Assembly (NCBI RefSeq): GCF_010993745.1 | Contig: NZ_WOTN01000004.1 | Span: 744,001-808,000 of the forward strand | DNA length: 64,000 bases | Source: Fodinicola acaciae | Lineage (GTDB): Bacteria > Actinomycetota > Actinomycetes > Mycobacteriales > HKI-0501 | Direction: 5' to 3' | In this document: positions 1 to 8,173 of the stretch, piece by piece | Numbering within the stretch: position 1 is the stretch's first letter | Layout of the letters: each line of letters opens with the position of its first letter | Position numbers and translations under genes: made by a program | The notes under the pieces: model-generated | The model's database searches: none | What the model saw: the letters and a program-made list of their open reading frames with translations, nothing else | Told to the model about the DNA's origin: nothing

Positions 1-1991
1 CCATTGTTGACGCCCACCTCCAGGTAGGAGTCGATCCGGGCCACCGCGTTGCCGAGCTCGTGCGCCTTGCTGTCGCCGCTGGTGATCTCCTGCTGGCCGA
101 GCTTCTGCTCGTACAGCTGCACCGAGGTGGACAGCGCCTCGGCTGCCTTCGGGTCGGTGGCGATCAGGCTGAAGATGCGGATCCGGTCGCCCTCGCTGAT
201 CTGCACCTGGCCACCGCGCAGGTCGGTCGGCTGGCCGTCCGGTGCGGTCGCGAACCGGTCGAGATAGGACACCGCGAGGTTGCCGAGCGCCGAGGTCACC
301 CCGGGGTTGCGTGCGCCGAGCGTGTGGTTGTCGCCGCCCGAGCCGGGGATGTTGGCCAGCAGGTTGTAACCGCCGTTGTTGTTGCCGTTGGCCGAGCCGA
401 GCAGCGCGAACACCCGGTTGGCCGCCTTGTCGGCGAGCGCGTGCTGCGCCGGGTCGTCGGAGTTGCGTGCCGGTCCGATCCAGTCGACCAGGTGCGCCGC
501 CGTCTTGCCGTCGTCGGCGTAGTCGTACGACAACAGCGCCACGACCGGGTTGGTGTACTTCTCGTGCCCCTTGCCGAGCCCGCTGCTGGTGTCGTGGCCG
601 CCGCTGGGGATGTGGCTCGGGTCGTAGCCGACGCCGTTGAGCACGTCGGTGATGCCGGCGTGGTTACGGGTCGCGACATCCAGCAGGCCGGTGATCAGGT
701 GGTCGGCCGCGCCGTGGTCGAACAGGATGTTGCCGCGCAGGTGCTGGCGGTCCAGCTCGCTGTCGGTGAAGCCCTGTCCGTACAACCGGTCGTGGAAGGC
801 CTGCGACACGTCGGCGATCTCGCCGAGCCGGTAGGTCAGCTGCGCGGAGAACTTCTCGCCGCCGGCGACGTCCTTCGGCGTGTCGCCGAGCAGCTGGAGC
901 AGGCCGTTCCAGTCCTCCGGCCGGTTGATGTTGCGGAAGTCGACACCCTGCCGCGGCCCCGGCTCCGGGTAGACGTTGTCGGTCAGCAGGCTCTGCACCT
1001 CTGGCGGCAGCTTGTCGAAACCACCGCTGTAGGTCGGGTCGTTGGTCTTGGTGTTCTCGTTGGACAGCAGCAACAGGCCGGTGCCGAGGTCCTTCTTGTA
1101 GCGCTGCTTGTCGGCCTCGCTGAAACCGAACTTGTTCAGCGCGTCCGGCAGCTTGAACAGGTTCTTGCCGATGCCCTGGTAGAGGTTGGCCAGGTAGGCG
1201 AGCGCGCCGGCGCTGATCGGCACGCCGGCCGCGACCGCCGCTGCGACGCCGCTGTTGATGTGGTTGAGCAGGTCGAGGGCCTTGCGCAGCTCGTTGGGGT
1301 CGACGTTCTCCCCGTTGGCCGCGCGGTTGAGCAGGTCCCTGGCGGCGTACGCGTCGTTGCCGGTCACCGGAGGGATGACCGTCGGGTCGTTCTGCTTGCC
1401 GAAGGCCACGTACGCGGCCCAGGACAGCGTGCCGGCCCGGGACAGCTGCACGATGTCGGCCTCGGTCGCGTCCCGCTGCACCTGCGCGGCGCGCGCGTTG
1501 GCGTCGGTGCGCAACGCCTCCAGGAGCGCGTGCGCACGGCTGGTGATGTCGCCGGCCTTGGCGTTCTGCGCGTTGGCCAGGCTGGTGTTGTACGAGTTGA
1601 TGATCTCTTTCGCCTGCGCGTCGGTCGCGCCACCGGGCACGTAGGGGTCGTGGACGCCGAAGTGGCTGCCCAGCGCGTTCTCCCATTCGGTGACCAGCTT
1701 GTTGCGTTCGTCCTTGAAGTGCTGGACGTTCTGCGACCAGAGCTTGGTGACGCCGGAGCCGTACGTGACGGCCTGCAGCGCACCTTCCCACACCGACTGG
1801 TTTTTCAGTGCCAGGTCGCGGATCGGGCCGGCGACCAGGTCGGAGAACTGGAACGCGGCGGTATTCACCGCGGCATAGATGTCCGAGCCGTGCCCGGTGA
1901 TGACGGCCGCGGTCGCGTCGAGCTTCGCGGCCGCGTCGGCGATGGTGCCGGGGTCGGCCGGGGTGTCCGGGATGTCAGGAGTGGCAGCCAT
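1..1991 (-). CDS. Large helical ESX-neighbour protein (DUF6571-like), 3' end outside window
   Basis: The frame opens with ATG at 1991, preceded by an AAGGA ribosome site, and stays open for 663 codons to the left edge, so the C-terminus is missing. The protein begins MAATPDIPDTPADPGT and is Ala/Asp-rich and mostly helical, with no signal peptide or membrane segment. Residues 1-150 look like a WXG-type helical region, and a long middle part contains NDPTYSGGFDKLPPEV. This resembles the large DUF6571-type proteins found beside ESX genes in actinobacteria, but that match is from memory and is only moderate. It lies 32 bp downstream of a small ESX-like gene on the same strand and close to two mycosins, so a role as an ESX substrate or accessory factor is inferred. 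No enzymatic motif is visible. Confidence 0.7.
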   Translation of the reverse strand, partial: MAATPDIPDTPADPGTIADAAAKLDATAAVITGHGSDIYAAVNTAAFQFSDLVAGPIRDLALKNQSVWEGALQAVTYGSGVTKLWSQNVQHFKDERNKLVTEWENALGSHFGVHDPYVPGGATDAQAKEIINSYNTSLANAQNAKAGDITSRAHALLEALRTDANARAAQVQRDATEADIVQLSRAGTLSWAAYVAFGKQNDPTVIPPVTGNDAYAARDLLNRAANGENVDPNELRKALDLLNHINSGVAAAVAAGVPISAGALAYLANLYQGIGKNLFKLPDALNKFGFSEADKQRYKKDLGTGLLLLSNENTKTNDPTYSGGFDKLPPEVQSLLTDNVYPEPGPRQGVDFRNINRPEDWNGLLQLLGDTPKDVAGGEKFSAQLTYRLGEIADVSQAFHDRLYGQGFTDSELDRQHLRGNILFDHGAADHLITGLLDVATRNHAGITDVLNGVGYDPSHIPSGGHDTSSGLGKGHEKYTNPVVALLSYDYADDGKTAAHLVDWIGPARNSDDPAQHALADKAANRVFALLGSANGNNNGGYNLLANIPGSGGDNHTLGARNPGVTSALGNLAVSYLDRFATAPDGQPTDLRGGQVQISEGDRIRIFSLIATDPKAAEALSTSVQLYEQKLGQQEITSGDSKAHELGNAVARIDSYLEVGVNN

Positions 1992-2023
1992 TGCCGAAAG
2001 TCCTTATCGGTGAGACGCGGTCG

Positions 2024-2362
2024 TCAGTTGGCGTGGACCGGGCCGCGGTTGATCGGCGGGATCGACGCCTGCGCCTGGCCAAAGCCCGAGCCGGCGTCGT
2101 GGTCGGTCTGCACCAGCGCGGCGGCGCCGGTCTGGATGTTGATGCCGGAGTTCTGCGCCAGCGTGAGCACGGCGTTGATCCGGTCGATGAAGTGGGACTG
2201 GTAACCGCCGTACGCGGCCGGCAGACTGGCCTCCTTCGCGGCGTCGGCACAGGCCTGCGCGGCGCCGGTGAACTGTCCGCGTACGCCGCTCGCGGCGTCC
2301 GCCGCGGACTGCGTGTTCTGTCCGGCGGTGTTGGCCTCGTTCGGGTTTCCGGCGATCTCCAT
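2024..2362 (-). CDS. Small helical protein, putative ESX-associated (WXG100-like size)
   Basis: This encodes 112 residues starting MEIAGNPNEANTAGQ. ATG at 2362 is preferred over the in-frame ATG at 2383 because GGGAGG lies 9 nt upstream of it. The protein is Ala/Gln-rich and amphipathic, with no signal peptide or TM segment. Its size and composition fit small type VII secretion substrates or chaperone partners, but a clear central WxG is absent (the middle reads AAYGGYQSHF). It is the first gene of a two-gene unit with the large protein downstream (32-bp gap). Assignment to ESX rests mainly on context with the mycosins, and the exact family is not recognised. Confidence 0.6.
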   Translation of the reverse strand: MEIAGNPNEANTAGQNTQSAADAASGVRGQFTGAAQACADAAKEASLPAAYGGYQSHFIDRINAVLTLAQNSGINIQTGAAALVQTDHDAGSGFGQAQASIPPINRGPVHAN

Positions 2363-2632
2363 CGGGTCTTCCCTCCCCGTCACGCTCTCGGCGCACCGGT
2401 GTGACGCCGTCTGAACACGACATTAGCCGGGCCGAGGCGGCTTCCAGCTCCCCGATTCGTGCCAGCCTCGGCGCCGGCTGCGGCGGCGTACCGGCCGGCT
2501 GCGGCAGAGTTCGATGCGCCGGCGGCACACCCCGGGGCAGACGACCAAGACCACCGGTCCAGGGGCATAGATGGGACGGAGCGGCTGCTATGGAAGCGGC
2601 CGCTCCGTCCGTGCGCGTACGTGGATGGGACC

Positions 2633-3187
2633 ATGGGTGCCGTGACCGTCCCGTTTGGCCAGCCGCCGCAGTATCCGGGGAACAAGCAGCCGAGCCAGCC
2701 GTCGGCGCAGCCGGCACCTGCGCAGCAGCAGCCGGCCGGTCAGTCGCATCCGCAGGCCACCGTGCCGCCGGCATTCGTGTCGTCGCCGAACGCCGAGCGT
2801 CACCTGCTGGAGGCCGACGCGTTGCGCCGCCGGCAGCTCGGATCGGCCTTCCTGCACGGCTCCGGCCGCACCTGGCGGGACCGCCGTACGGTCTGGCCGT
2901 TCGCCGCGCTCGGCATCGCCGTGGTGGCCGTGGTGATCGCCGCCTTCGCGGTCACCGGCGCGTTCAAGGCGCAGCAGTGCGAGACGAACAAGCAGGCGCT
3001 CAAGCAGGCCAGTCCGTCGGCGACCGCGATCCCGACGCCGTGTCCCGGCAGTTCCGGGGCCAGGCCGAGCGGGTCGGCGAGTCCGAAGCCGTCCACCTCG
3101 CAGGCGACCGGCAGCCCGACACCGACGCCGGGCCCGCCCACCGCCAGCTCCACCGGCTCGCAGCCGGGCCAGCCGGGAAGCCGCTGA
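2633..3187 (+). CDS. Single-pass membrane protein with Pro/Gln-rich N-terminus, ESX locus
   Basis: The most likely start is ATG at 2633 (MGAVTVPFGQPPQ), with GTG at 2642 as alternative; the frame is open further upstream but the composition there is not gene-like. The 184 residues divide into a Pro/Gln-rich cytoplasmic segment (about 1-55), a charged stretch with RRRQLGSAFLHGSGRTWRDRR, one TM helix (WPFAALGIAVVAVVIAAFAV) and a Ser/Thr/Pro-rich exterior tail. It is divergent from the small ESX-like gene and convergent with mycosin 1. One-TM proteins of this architecture are common accessory genes in actinobacterial ESX loci. The function is unknown; it could be a structural partner of the secretion machine. 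Confidence 0.6.
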   Translation: MGAVTVPFGQPPQYPGNKQPSQPSAQPAPAQQQPAGQSHPQATVPPAFVSSPNAERHLLEADALRRRQLGSAFLHGSGRTWRDRRTVWPFAALGIAVVAVVIAAFAVTGAFKAQQCETNKQALKQASPSATAIPTPCPGSSGARPSGSASPKPSTSQATGSPTPTPGPPTASSTGSQPGQPGSR

Positions 3188-3467
3188 GCGCGTCGAACGT
3201 GTCGAACGACACAGAATTGCATACTTTTCGTGACACGCCGTATCGGTGACCGTTCGTCGCAGGGAAACGGCCGCTTATCGCATCACCCGATGTGTCCGCT
3301 TCCGTGCCGTTGCGTCAGGTCCTTACTGTCCGACAGGTGATGCCGCTACTTGGCGTCGCAGTGACGTTACGTTGCGCCTCTCGGGGGTAGAGGCGGGATA
3401 GGCGCACTGAGGGTTGGGGGGCGGTCGCATCCGGGAGGGGTCGCGGACGCGGCTGTCAGTGTGATCC

Positions 3468-3565
3468 ACCGACGCCGGCGGGGAGGCAGAGGCCCCCGCC
3501 GGCGTCGGTTGTCTTCGACGGTTTCGGCCAGGAGGGACGGGGCCTTCCCGGCGTCCCTCCTGGCC
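3468..3565. terminator. Double hairpin between convergent genes
   Basis: Two perfect inverted repeats lie head to tail. The first has 16-bp arms (3468-3483 and 3494-3509, ACCGACGCCGGCGGGG and its complement); the second has 13-bp arms (3526-3538 and 3553-3565, GGCCAGGAGGGAC and its complement). They sit between the end of the TM-protein gene (3187) and the mycosin stop (3603), as expected for a bidirectional terminator without a strong U-tract. The rest of 3188-3467 shows no gene or clear signal. Confidence 0.75.
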
Positions 3566-3602
3566 ACCTCACCATCTTCGACGGCTGTGGCGGGACCGGT
3601 CC

Positions 3603-4898
3603 CTAATAGCCGGGTGGCCGGTAGCCCGCGTACGGGTAGTAGGTCGACACCGGTTGGCTGCGGCGGCGTAGCACCACGATCAACACGGCGGCCGCGGCGA
3701 TGACGATCAGGCCCATCAACGCGCCACTGACCGCGACGACGACGATGAGCAGGCTGTTGTCGCTCTGCGCCCCGCCGGCCTGTGGCTGCCCGGCTTGTGG
3801 CTGACCTGGTTGTGGCTGCGCCGGCTGCATCGGGATCGGCTGGACGCTCGGGTTGGCCGGGCCGGTCGGCGTGGTCTCGTTCGGCGTGCCGTCGCTCTCG
3901 GACTGCAGCGGGTTGGCGGTCACCTTCTGGACGTTGCCGGTGAGCGCCGCGTACGCCTGCACCTCGCCGAAGCCGTACGCGTCGTCGCGACCGGTCGGTC
4001 CCTTGTCCTGGACGGTGCTGATCAGTCGCTCGATGACGTTGGCGGCGTCCAGGTCGGGGTGCTGAGCGCGGATCAGCGCGATGACGCCGGAGGTGATCGC
4101 GGTGGCCTGGCTGGTGCCGTCGCTGAGCCGATAGCCGAGGCCTTCGCCGGAGCGGGTCGGCACGATGATGTTCATCGCGGCCGACGACACGACCGTCTCC
4201 GGGCCTTTCGCCGAGCCGTCCCACGCGTCGCCGTTCTGGCCGATGCCGGAGACCGCCACCACGCCGGGCACGGCGGCGATGCCGGACACGTCGCGGTCGC
4301 CGTTGGCGACGTTGCCGGCGGCCGCGACGACCACCACGTCCTTGGACTGCGCGTACCGGATCGCCGACAGCAGCTCGGAGCTGATCCGGCCCTGTCCGCC
4401 GAGCGACAGGTTGGCGACCTTGGCGCCGTGGTCGGCCGCATAGCGCAGCGCCTCCGCGATGGCCGAGTCGGGCCCGCCGCCTTTGGCGCCGAGCACCTGG
4501 ACCGGCAGGATCGTCGCCTCCGGCGCGACACCGAGCACGCGCTCGTCGTCTCCACCGGAGCCGGCGATCAGCGCCGCCATCGCGGTGCCGTGTCCTTCCA
4601 CGTCGTGCGTACCGTCAGATCCCTGGCCCGGTCCGAATCCGGATCCCGCGACGACCCGGCCGGACAGCTCCGGGATCCTCGCGTCGACACCGGTGTCGAT
4701 CACCGCGACGGTCACGCCGCGGCCGCGGGTCAGCTGCTGCGCCTGGGTGATCTGCAACGGATCCAGATACCACTGCGCCTGCCGCACCTGATAGGCGGCG
4801 GCCGGGTCGCCGGTGAGCGCGATGACCACGACCGCGAACAGCGCCGCCACCGCCGCCAACGTGGTCCGGCGAAGTGAGCTGCCGTCGATTTTCCGCAT
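3603..4898 (-). CDS. mycP: Mycosin 1, subtilisin-like ESX protease
   Basis: This is a membrane-anchored S8 serine protease of the MycP type, which works with the ESX translocon at the outer face of the cytoplasmic membrane. It has 431 residues from ATG at 4898 (MRKIDGSSLRR); the longer in-frame ATG at 4955 would put 19 extra residues before the signal peptide. A signal peptide (about 10-35, ending PAAAY) precedes the catalytic domain, with Asp68 (VIDTGVD), His103 (GHGTAMA), Asn195 (AAAGN) and Ser263 (GTSQAT). A Pro/Gln-rich linker, a C-terminal TM helix (LLIVVVAVSGALMGLIVIAA) and an RRRS cytoplasmic tail follow, the standard mycosin layout. A paralogue lies upstream, separated by a repeat-rich gap. 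The frame is intact and the triad complete. Confidence 0.93.
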   Translation of the reverse strand: MRKIDGSSLRRTTLAAVAALFAVVVIALTGDPAAAYQVRQAQWYLDPLQITQAQQLTRGRGVTVAVIDTGVDARIPELSGRVVAGSGFGPGQGSDGTHDVEGHGTAMAALIAGSGGDDERVLGVAPEATILPVQVLGAKGGGPDSAIAEALRYAADHGAKVANLSLGGQGRISSELLSAIRYAQSKDVVVVAAAGNVANGDRDVSGIAAVPGVVAVSGIGQNGDAWDGSAKGPETVVSSAAMNIIVPTRSGEGLGYRLSDGTSQATAITSGVIALIRAQHPDLDAANVIERLISTVQDKGPTGRDDAYGFGEVQAYAALTGNVQKVTANPLQSESDGTPNETTPTGPANPSVQPIPMQPAQPQPGQPQAGQPQAGGAQSDNSLLIVVVAVSGALMGLIVIAAAAVLIVVLRRRSQPVSTYYPYAGYRPPGY

Positions 4899-4980
4899 GC
4901 CAGCAGTCCACCCCGCCACGCACCGCGCCGGTACGCGCTGGCCGGAAGGTGGCACGACCTCGGGATGCCTCCTGCCGGCC

Positions 4981-5363
4981 TGTGGACAAGAAATCGCAGT
5001 GTGGACAACGCGAAACTCGCATTTTCCGCATGCAAGAATTGGCCCCCACCCAAGGGGTGGGGGGTGGGTACGTGGGTCTTCTGACGTCAGCGATTTTCCG
5101 ACGTCAGCGCGAAAACGCGTACGTCAGGCCGCGCACCCGCCGCGCACGCATGGACCCCTCGCGTGCGTTGAACTTGAGTTTTAACCTCTGGGTTGGTGAC
5201 TGGTTCGGCGCCACTGGACGCCCGACGGCTGGCCTACCCTGCTCCCAGAGCTGCGCATCCGGGTCATGGCATCCCGGTAGGTGGCGAAAAGGTCCACTAA
5301 ATGGGACCCACCGCCCTAGCCGCCGCTGGATGTTCACAAAGACTCCCCGACGCGCGCCTGGAT
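4981..5363 (+). repeat. Composite intergenic repeat, copy A
   Basis: Between the two mycosins lie four modules in order: two TGTGGACAA boxes at 4981-4989 and 5000-5008; a G-rich palindrome at 5041-5077 (GGCCCCCACCC, 5-nt spacer, GTGGGGGGTGGGTACGTGG); a module at 5268-5313 containing the imperfect palindrome GGTCC-N8-GGACC; and a tail module at 5314-5363 (CTAGCCGCCGCTGGATGTTC). The same modules occur in the same relative order but on the opposite strand at 50671-51114. Direct repeats ACGTCAGCG at 5084 and 5101 and ACGTCAGG at 5121, plus the palindrome CTGACGTCAG at 5081, are present only here. I see no convincing coding region in it. Confidence 0.75.
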
Positions 5364-5618
5364 GATCCGCCGCGACAGCTCACACGATCACAACCCGACC
5401 CAGAACCTGCGGTGCGGCTGTGGCACTCCGGCACCGACCCCACAACGCCACGCCCGCCACCTGATCACCAACCGTGCTACCGCAGGCAGAAACAACCACA
5501 TCACCATCCAGACCAACCCAAGCAACTCACCCGCGCCAGGGCCTGACGCAGACCCACTCAACAACCGCAAAAACAGGTTAAAACTCAAGGTGAACGCAGG
5601 CATGGCCACCATGCGTGC
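5144..5618. repeat. 475-bp unit bounded by long imperfect inverted repeats
   Basis: The left end has GCACGCATGG (5144-5153) then a 23-bp arm (5165-5187, containing CTTGAGTTTTAACCT). The right end has the complementary arm (5575-5597, 21 of 23 positions matching) then CCATGCGTGC (5609-5618). The enclosed sequence is less GC-rich than its surroundings. On the plus strand it reads as an Asn/Pro-rich open frame; on the minus strand a 79-codon hydrophobic frame at 5388-5627 is open. Neither has a convincing start signal. This resembles a non-autonomous mobile element or its remnant. It overlaps the last modules of the composite repeat, so the boundaries of the two structures are not independent. 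Confidence 0.55.
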
Positions 5619-5643
5619 ATCCGCCACGGCCGACAGCGGTCAC

Positions 5644-6885
5644 CTACATCGGATACTGCGGCCACTGGTACGCCTCGCGACGCGCGCGTACGCGCTCGCT
5701 GCGGCGAAACAGCGCGATCGCGATCGACGAGATGACCGTGATCCCGAGTCCGATCGCCACGCCGATCGCGGCGGCCATCAGCAGCATGCTGCCGGAGTCG
5801 TCCGGCGCGGCACCGGCCTGCGGCTGCCGGACGGGTTCGTCGGAGGGGCCGGGCTGCATCGGCGCCGGCTGGATCGGCACCGGTTGCAGGTGGCCGGGGG
5901 AGGCCTCCGGGTCGGTACGGGTGGTCGGCGTGTCGCTCAGCAGCGGGTTGGCCGAGACCACCGGCACGTCGGCGGTCAGTGCCTTGTACGGCTGGATCTC
6001 CCCGAAACCAAACGAGTCGTCGCGGCCGGCCGGGCCGAGGTCGCGGGCCGTGGCGATCAGCCGCTCGATGATGTTGGCAGCGTTCATCGACGGATATCGC
6101 GCGCGTAGCAAGGCGATCGCTCCAGAGGTCAGCGCGGTGGCCTGGCTCGTACCGCTGCCGAGCGCGTAGTGCGGGTCGTTGCGCGACGGCGTGGCGACCA
6201 GGATGTTGGTGGCCGGCGCCGACACGACGGTCTGCGGTCCCTTGGCCGAGCCGCTCCAGGCGGTGCCGTCCCTGGTCAGTCCGGAGACCGCGATCACGCC
6301 GGGAAGGCTTGCGAGATTGGCCACGCGTACGTCCCCGCTGGCCACGTTTCCCGCCGCGGCGACGACGACAACGTCGCGGGACAGCGCATAGTCCACGGCC
6401 TCCCGCATGTCGGCACCGGCCGCACCGGGCGCGCCGAGCGAGAGATTGACCACTTTGGCGCCGTGATCGACGGCATAGCGCAGCGCCTCGGCGATCGCGC
6501 TCGACGGCGCGCCCTGGTCGGCCAGTACGGAGATCGGCAGGATCGTCGCGTCCGGCGCCACGCCGAGCACCTCGTTGGACGAGCCGCCGCCGGCGATCAG
6601 CGACGCCATCGCGGTGCCGTGGCCGGTGCTGCCGAGGTCACGGCGTCCGTCGGTGCCGGCGCCGGGACCGAAACCGGAGCCGGGGAGGACCTTGCCGGCC
6701 AGCTCCGGGATGGTGTCGTCGACACCGCTGTCGATCACCGCCACCAGTACGCCGCGGCCGCGGGATTGTTGCTGCGCCTGCGGAATCTCCAGCGGACCGA
6801 GATACCACTGGTGAGCGCGGATGGGGAAGGCGGCGGCCGGCGCGCCGGTCCCGACCGAGCCGAGCACCAACAGGACGAGCAGCAC
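5644..6885 (-). CDS. mycP: Mycosin 2, subtilisin-like ESX protease
   Basis: A second MycP-type S8 protease of 413 residues from GTG at 6885, with Asp52 (VIDSGVD), His89 (GHGTAMA), Asn180 (AAAGN) and Ser247 (GTSQAT). A Pro/Gln-rich linker, a C-terminal TM helix (MLLMAAAIGVAIGLGITVIS) and a basic tail complete the usual layout. It is clearly paralogous to mycosin 1. The N-terminus is odd: from GTG 6885 the signal peptide begins directly in its hydrophobic core (MLLVLLVLG) with no basic n-region, and no upstream ATG/GTG/TTG exists in this frame. A basic n-region (MRSRRSSTVRG) with a ribosome site is encoded one frame off from ATG at 6935, suggesting a frameshift, a sequencing error or a non-canonical start. 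Confidence 0.9.
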   Translation of the reverse strand: MLLVLLVLGSVGTGAPAAAFPIRAHQWYLGPLEIPQAQQQSRGRGVLVAVIDSGVDDTIPELAGKVLPGSGFGPGAGTDGRRDLGSTGHGTAMASLIAGGGSSNEVLGVAPDATILPISVLADQGAPSSAIAEALRYAVDHGAKVVNLSLGAPGAAGADMREAVDYALSRDVVVVAAAGNVASGDVRVANLASLPGVIAVSGLTRDGTAWSGSAKGPQTVVSAPATNILVATPSRNDPHYALGSGTSQATALTSGAIALLRARYPSMNAANIIERLIATARDLGPAGRDDSFGFGEIQPYKALTADVPVVSANPLLSDTPTTRTDPEASPGHLQPVPIQPAPMQPGPSDEPVRQPQAGAAPDDSGSMLLMAAAIGVAIGLGITVISSIAIALFRRSERVRARREAYQWPQYPM

Positions 6886-7108
6886 CGCGACACCGGTCCG
6901 CAGCCTCGTACGGTCGAAGATCGCCGACTCCTCATCCGGAGGTCCCGGACCCGTGACACACCCTGAACGGGCCGGAAGATCAGGCCAAGCCTAACCCGGC
7001 GGCCGCTGCCCGTACGGGCGGACGAAACCGACCGGCCAATGCTCGCGCGAGGTCCCCCCGGTACCCTGCCGATGTCAATGCGGAATCGAGACGGAGTTGA
7101 GTGCTGAC

Positions 7109-8089
7109 GTGGGGTACGGAGCGGGTCACCGAGTGTTGGTCACCGGCGGCGGCGGGTTCGTCGGCAGCCACCTGGTCGACGGGTTCCTGGCCCGCGGCTG
7201 CGAAGTCGTGGCGGTCGACAACAACGTGACCGGCACGGCCGACAACATCGCGCATCTGGCCGACGAGCCGCGGTTCAGCTTCGTCTCCGCGGACGTGTCG
7301 GTCGGCGACCTGGCCGAGGCGCTGCCGGTGGACGGCAAGTTCGACGTGGTCGCGCACTTCGCCTCGCCGGCCTCGCCGGCCGACTTCGGCCGCATCCCGG
7401 TGGAGATCCTGCGGGTCAACTCGCAGGGCACGCAGAACTGTCTCGACCTGGCCCGCGAGCACGGCGCGAGGTTCCTGCTCGCGTCCACCTCCGAGGTGTA
7501 CGGCGACCCGCAGGTCCACCCGCAGCCGGAGAGCTACTACGGCAACGTCAGCTCCACCGGTCCGCGCGCGGTCTACGACGAGGCCAAGCGCTACGCCGAG
7601 GCGATCACGATGGCCTATCACCGCAACTTCGGCGTCGACGTGCGGATCGTCCGCATCTTCAACACGTACGGTCCGCGGATGCGCATCGACGACGGCCGCG
7701 CCATCCCCAACTTCATCGCGCAGGCGCTGGCCGACGAGCCGATCACGCTCTACGGCGAGGGCCGCACGACCCGGTCCATCTGCTACGTGTCCGACCTGGT
7801 CAACGGCATCCTGCTGCTGCTCGACTCGGACCAGACCGGGCCGATGAACTGCGGCACCGAGCACGAGATGACCATGCACGAGCTGGCTGAGCTGATCCGC
7901 GACATCATCGGCTCCAAGTCCGAGTTCAGCTACCTGCCGCTGCCGGAGAACGACCCGCTGGTCCGCCGGCCCGACCTGACCCGGATCAGCACCGAGCTGG
8001 GTTACCAGCCGCAGGTCGCGCCCAAAGAGGGACTGCGCCGTACGATCGAGGATCTGGCCGCCAAGATCGGCATACCTCTGAAGGCTTAG
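7109..8089 (+). CDS. UDP-glucuronate decarboxylase-like SDR epimerase
   Basis: An extended short-chain dehydrogenase of the NAD-dependent epimerase/decarboxylase family. The start is GTG 7109 (12 nt after ACGGAG) or TTG 7097, which would abut the ribosome site. Visible motifs are the Rossmann glycines VTGGGGFVGSHL, the UXS-like FASPASPADFGRIPVE, STSEVYGDPQVHPQ and the catalytic pair Ser plus YDEAKR, then FNTYGPRM and the substrate-binding YGEGRTTRS. These match UDP-xylose synthase (UXS), which converts UDP-glucuronate to UDP-xylose in the cytosol, better than plain GalE. It stands just before three LCP proteins, consistent with making a nucleotide sugar for a wall glycopolymer. Substrate identity remains inferred. 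Confidence 0.8.
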   Translation: MGYGAGHRVLVTGGGGFVGSHLVDGFLARGCEVVAVDNNVTGTADNIAHLADEPRFSFVSADVSVGDLAEALPVDGKFDVVAHFASPASPADFGRIPVEILRVNSQGTQNCLDLAREHGARFLLASTSEVYGDPQVHPQPESYYGNVSSTGPRAVYDEAKRYAEAITMAYHRNFGVDVRIVRIFNTYGPRMRIDDGRAIPNFIAQALADEPITLYGEGRTTRSICYVSDLVNGILLLLDSDQTGPMNCGTEHEMTMHELAELIRDIIGSKSEFSYLPLPENDPLVRRPDLTRISTELGYQPQVAPKEGLRRTIEDLAAKIGIPLKA

Positions 8090-8173
8090 GTAGCCTCAGC
8101 CGCTCGTCGCGATTTGTCCGGGTGACGCCGTGCGGGCCCGGATCCTGAGCGCCACCGGGGTACCCTCGCAGCT

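Noticed and set aside
60..2204. 714-codon plus-strand open frame
   Set aside because: Antisense to the large helical protein; composition is Val/Arg/Gly-rich as expected for a high-GC shadow frame, with no ribosome site.
4981..5130. Chromosomal origin of replication (oriC)
   Set aside because: Only two DnaA-type boxes and no dnaA, dnaN or AT-rich unwinding element nearby; a true oriC would have many boxes.
5388..5627. 79-codon hydrophobic minus-strand frame in the 475-bp element
   Set aside because: No ribosome site, starts inside the repeat arm; may be coding only if the element was once autonomous. Not called.
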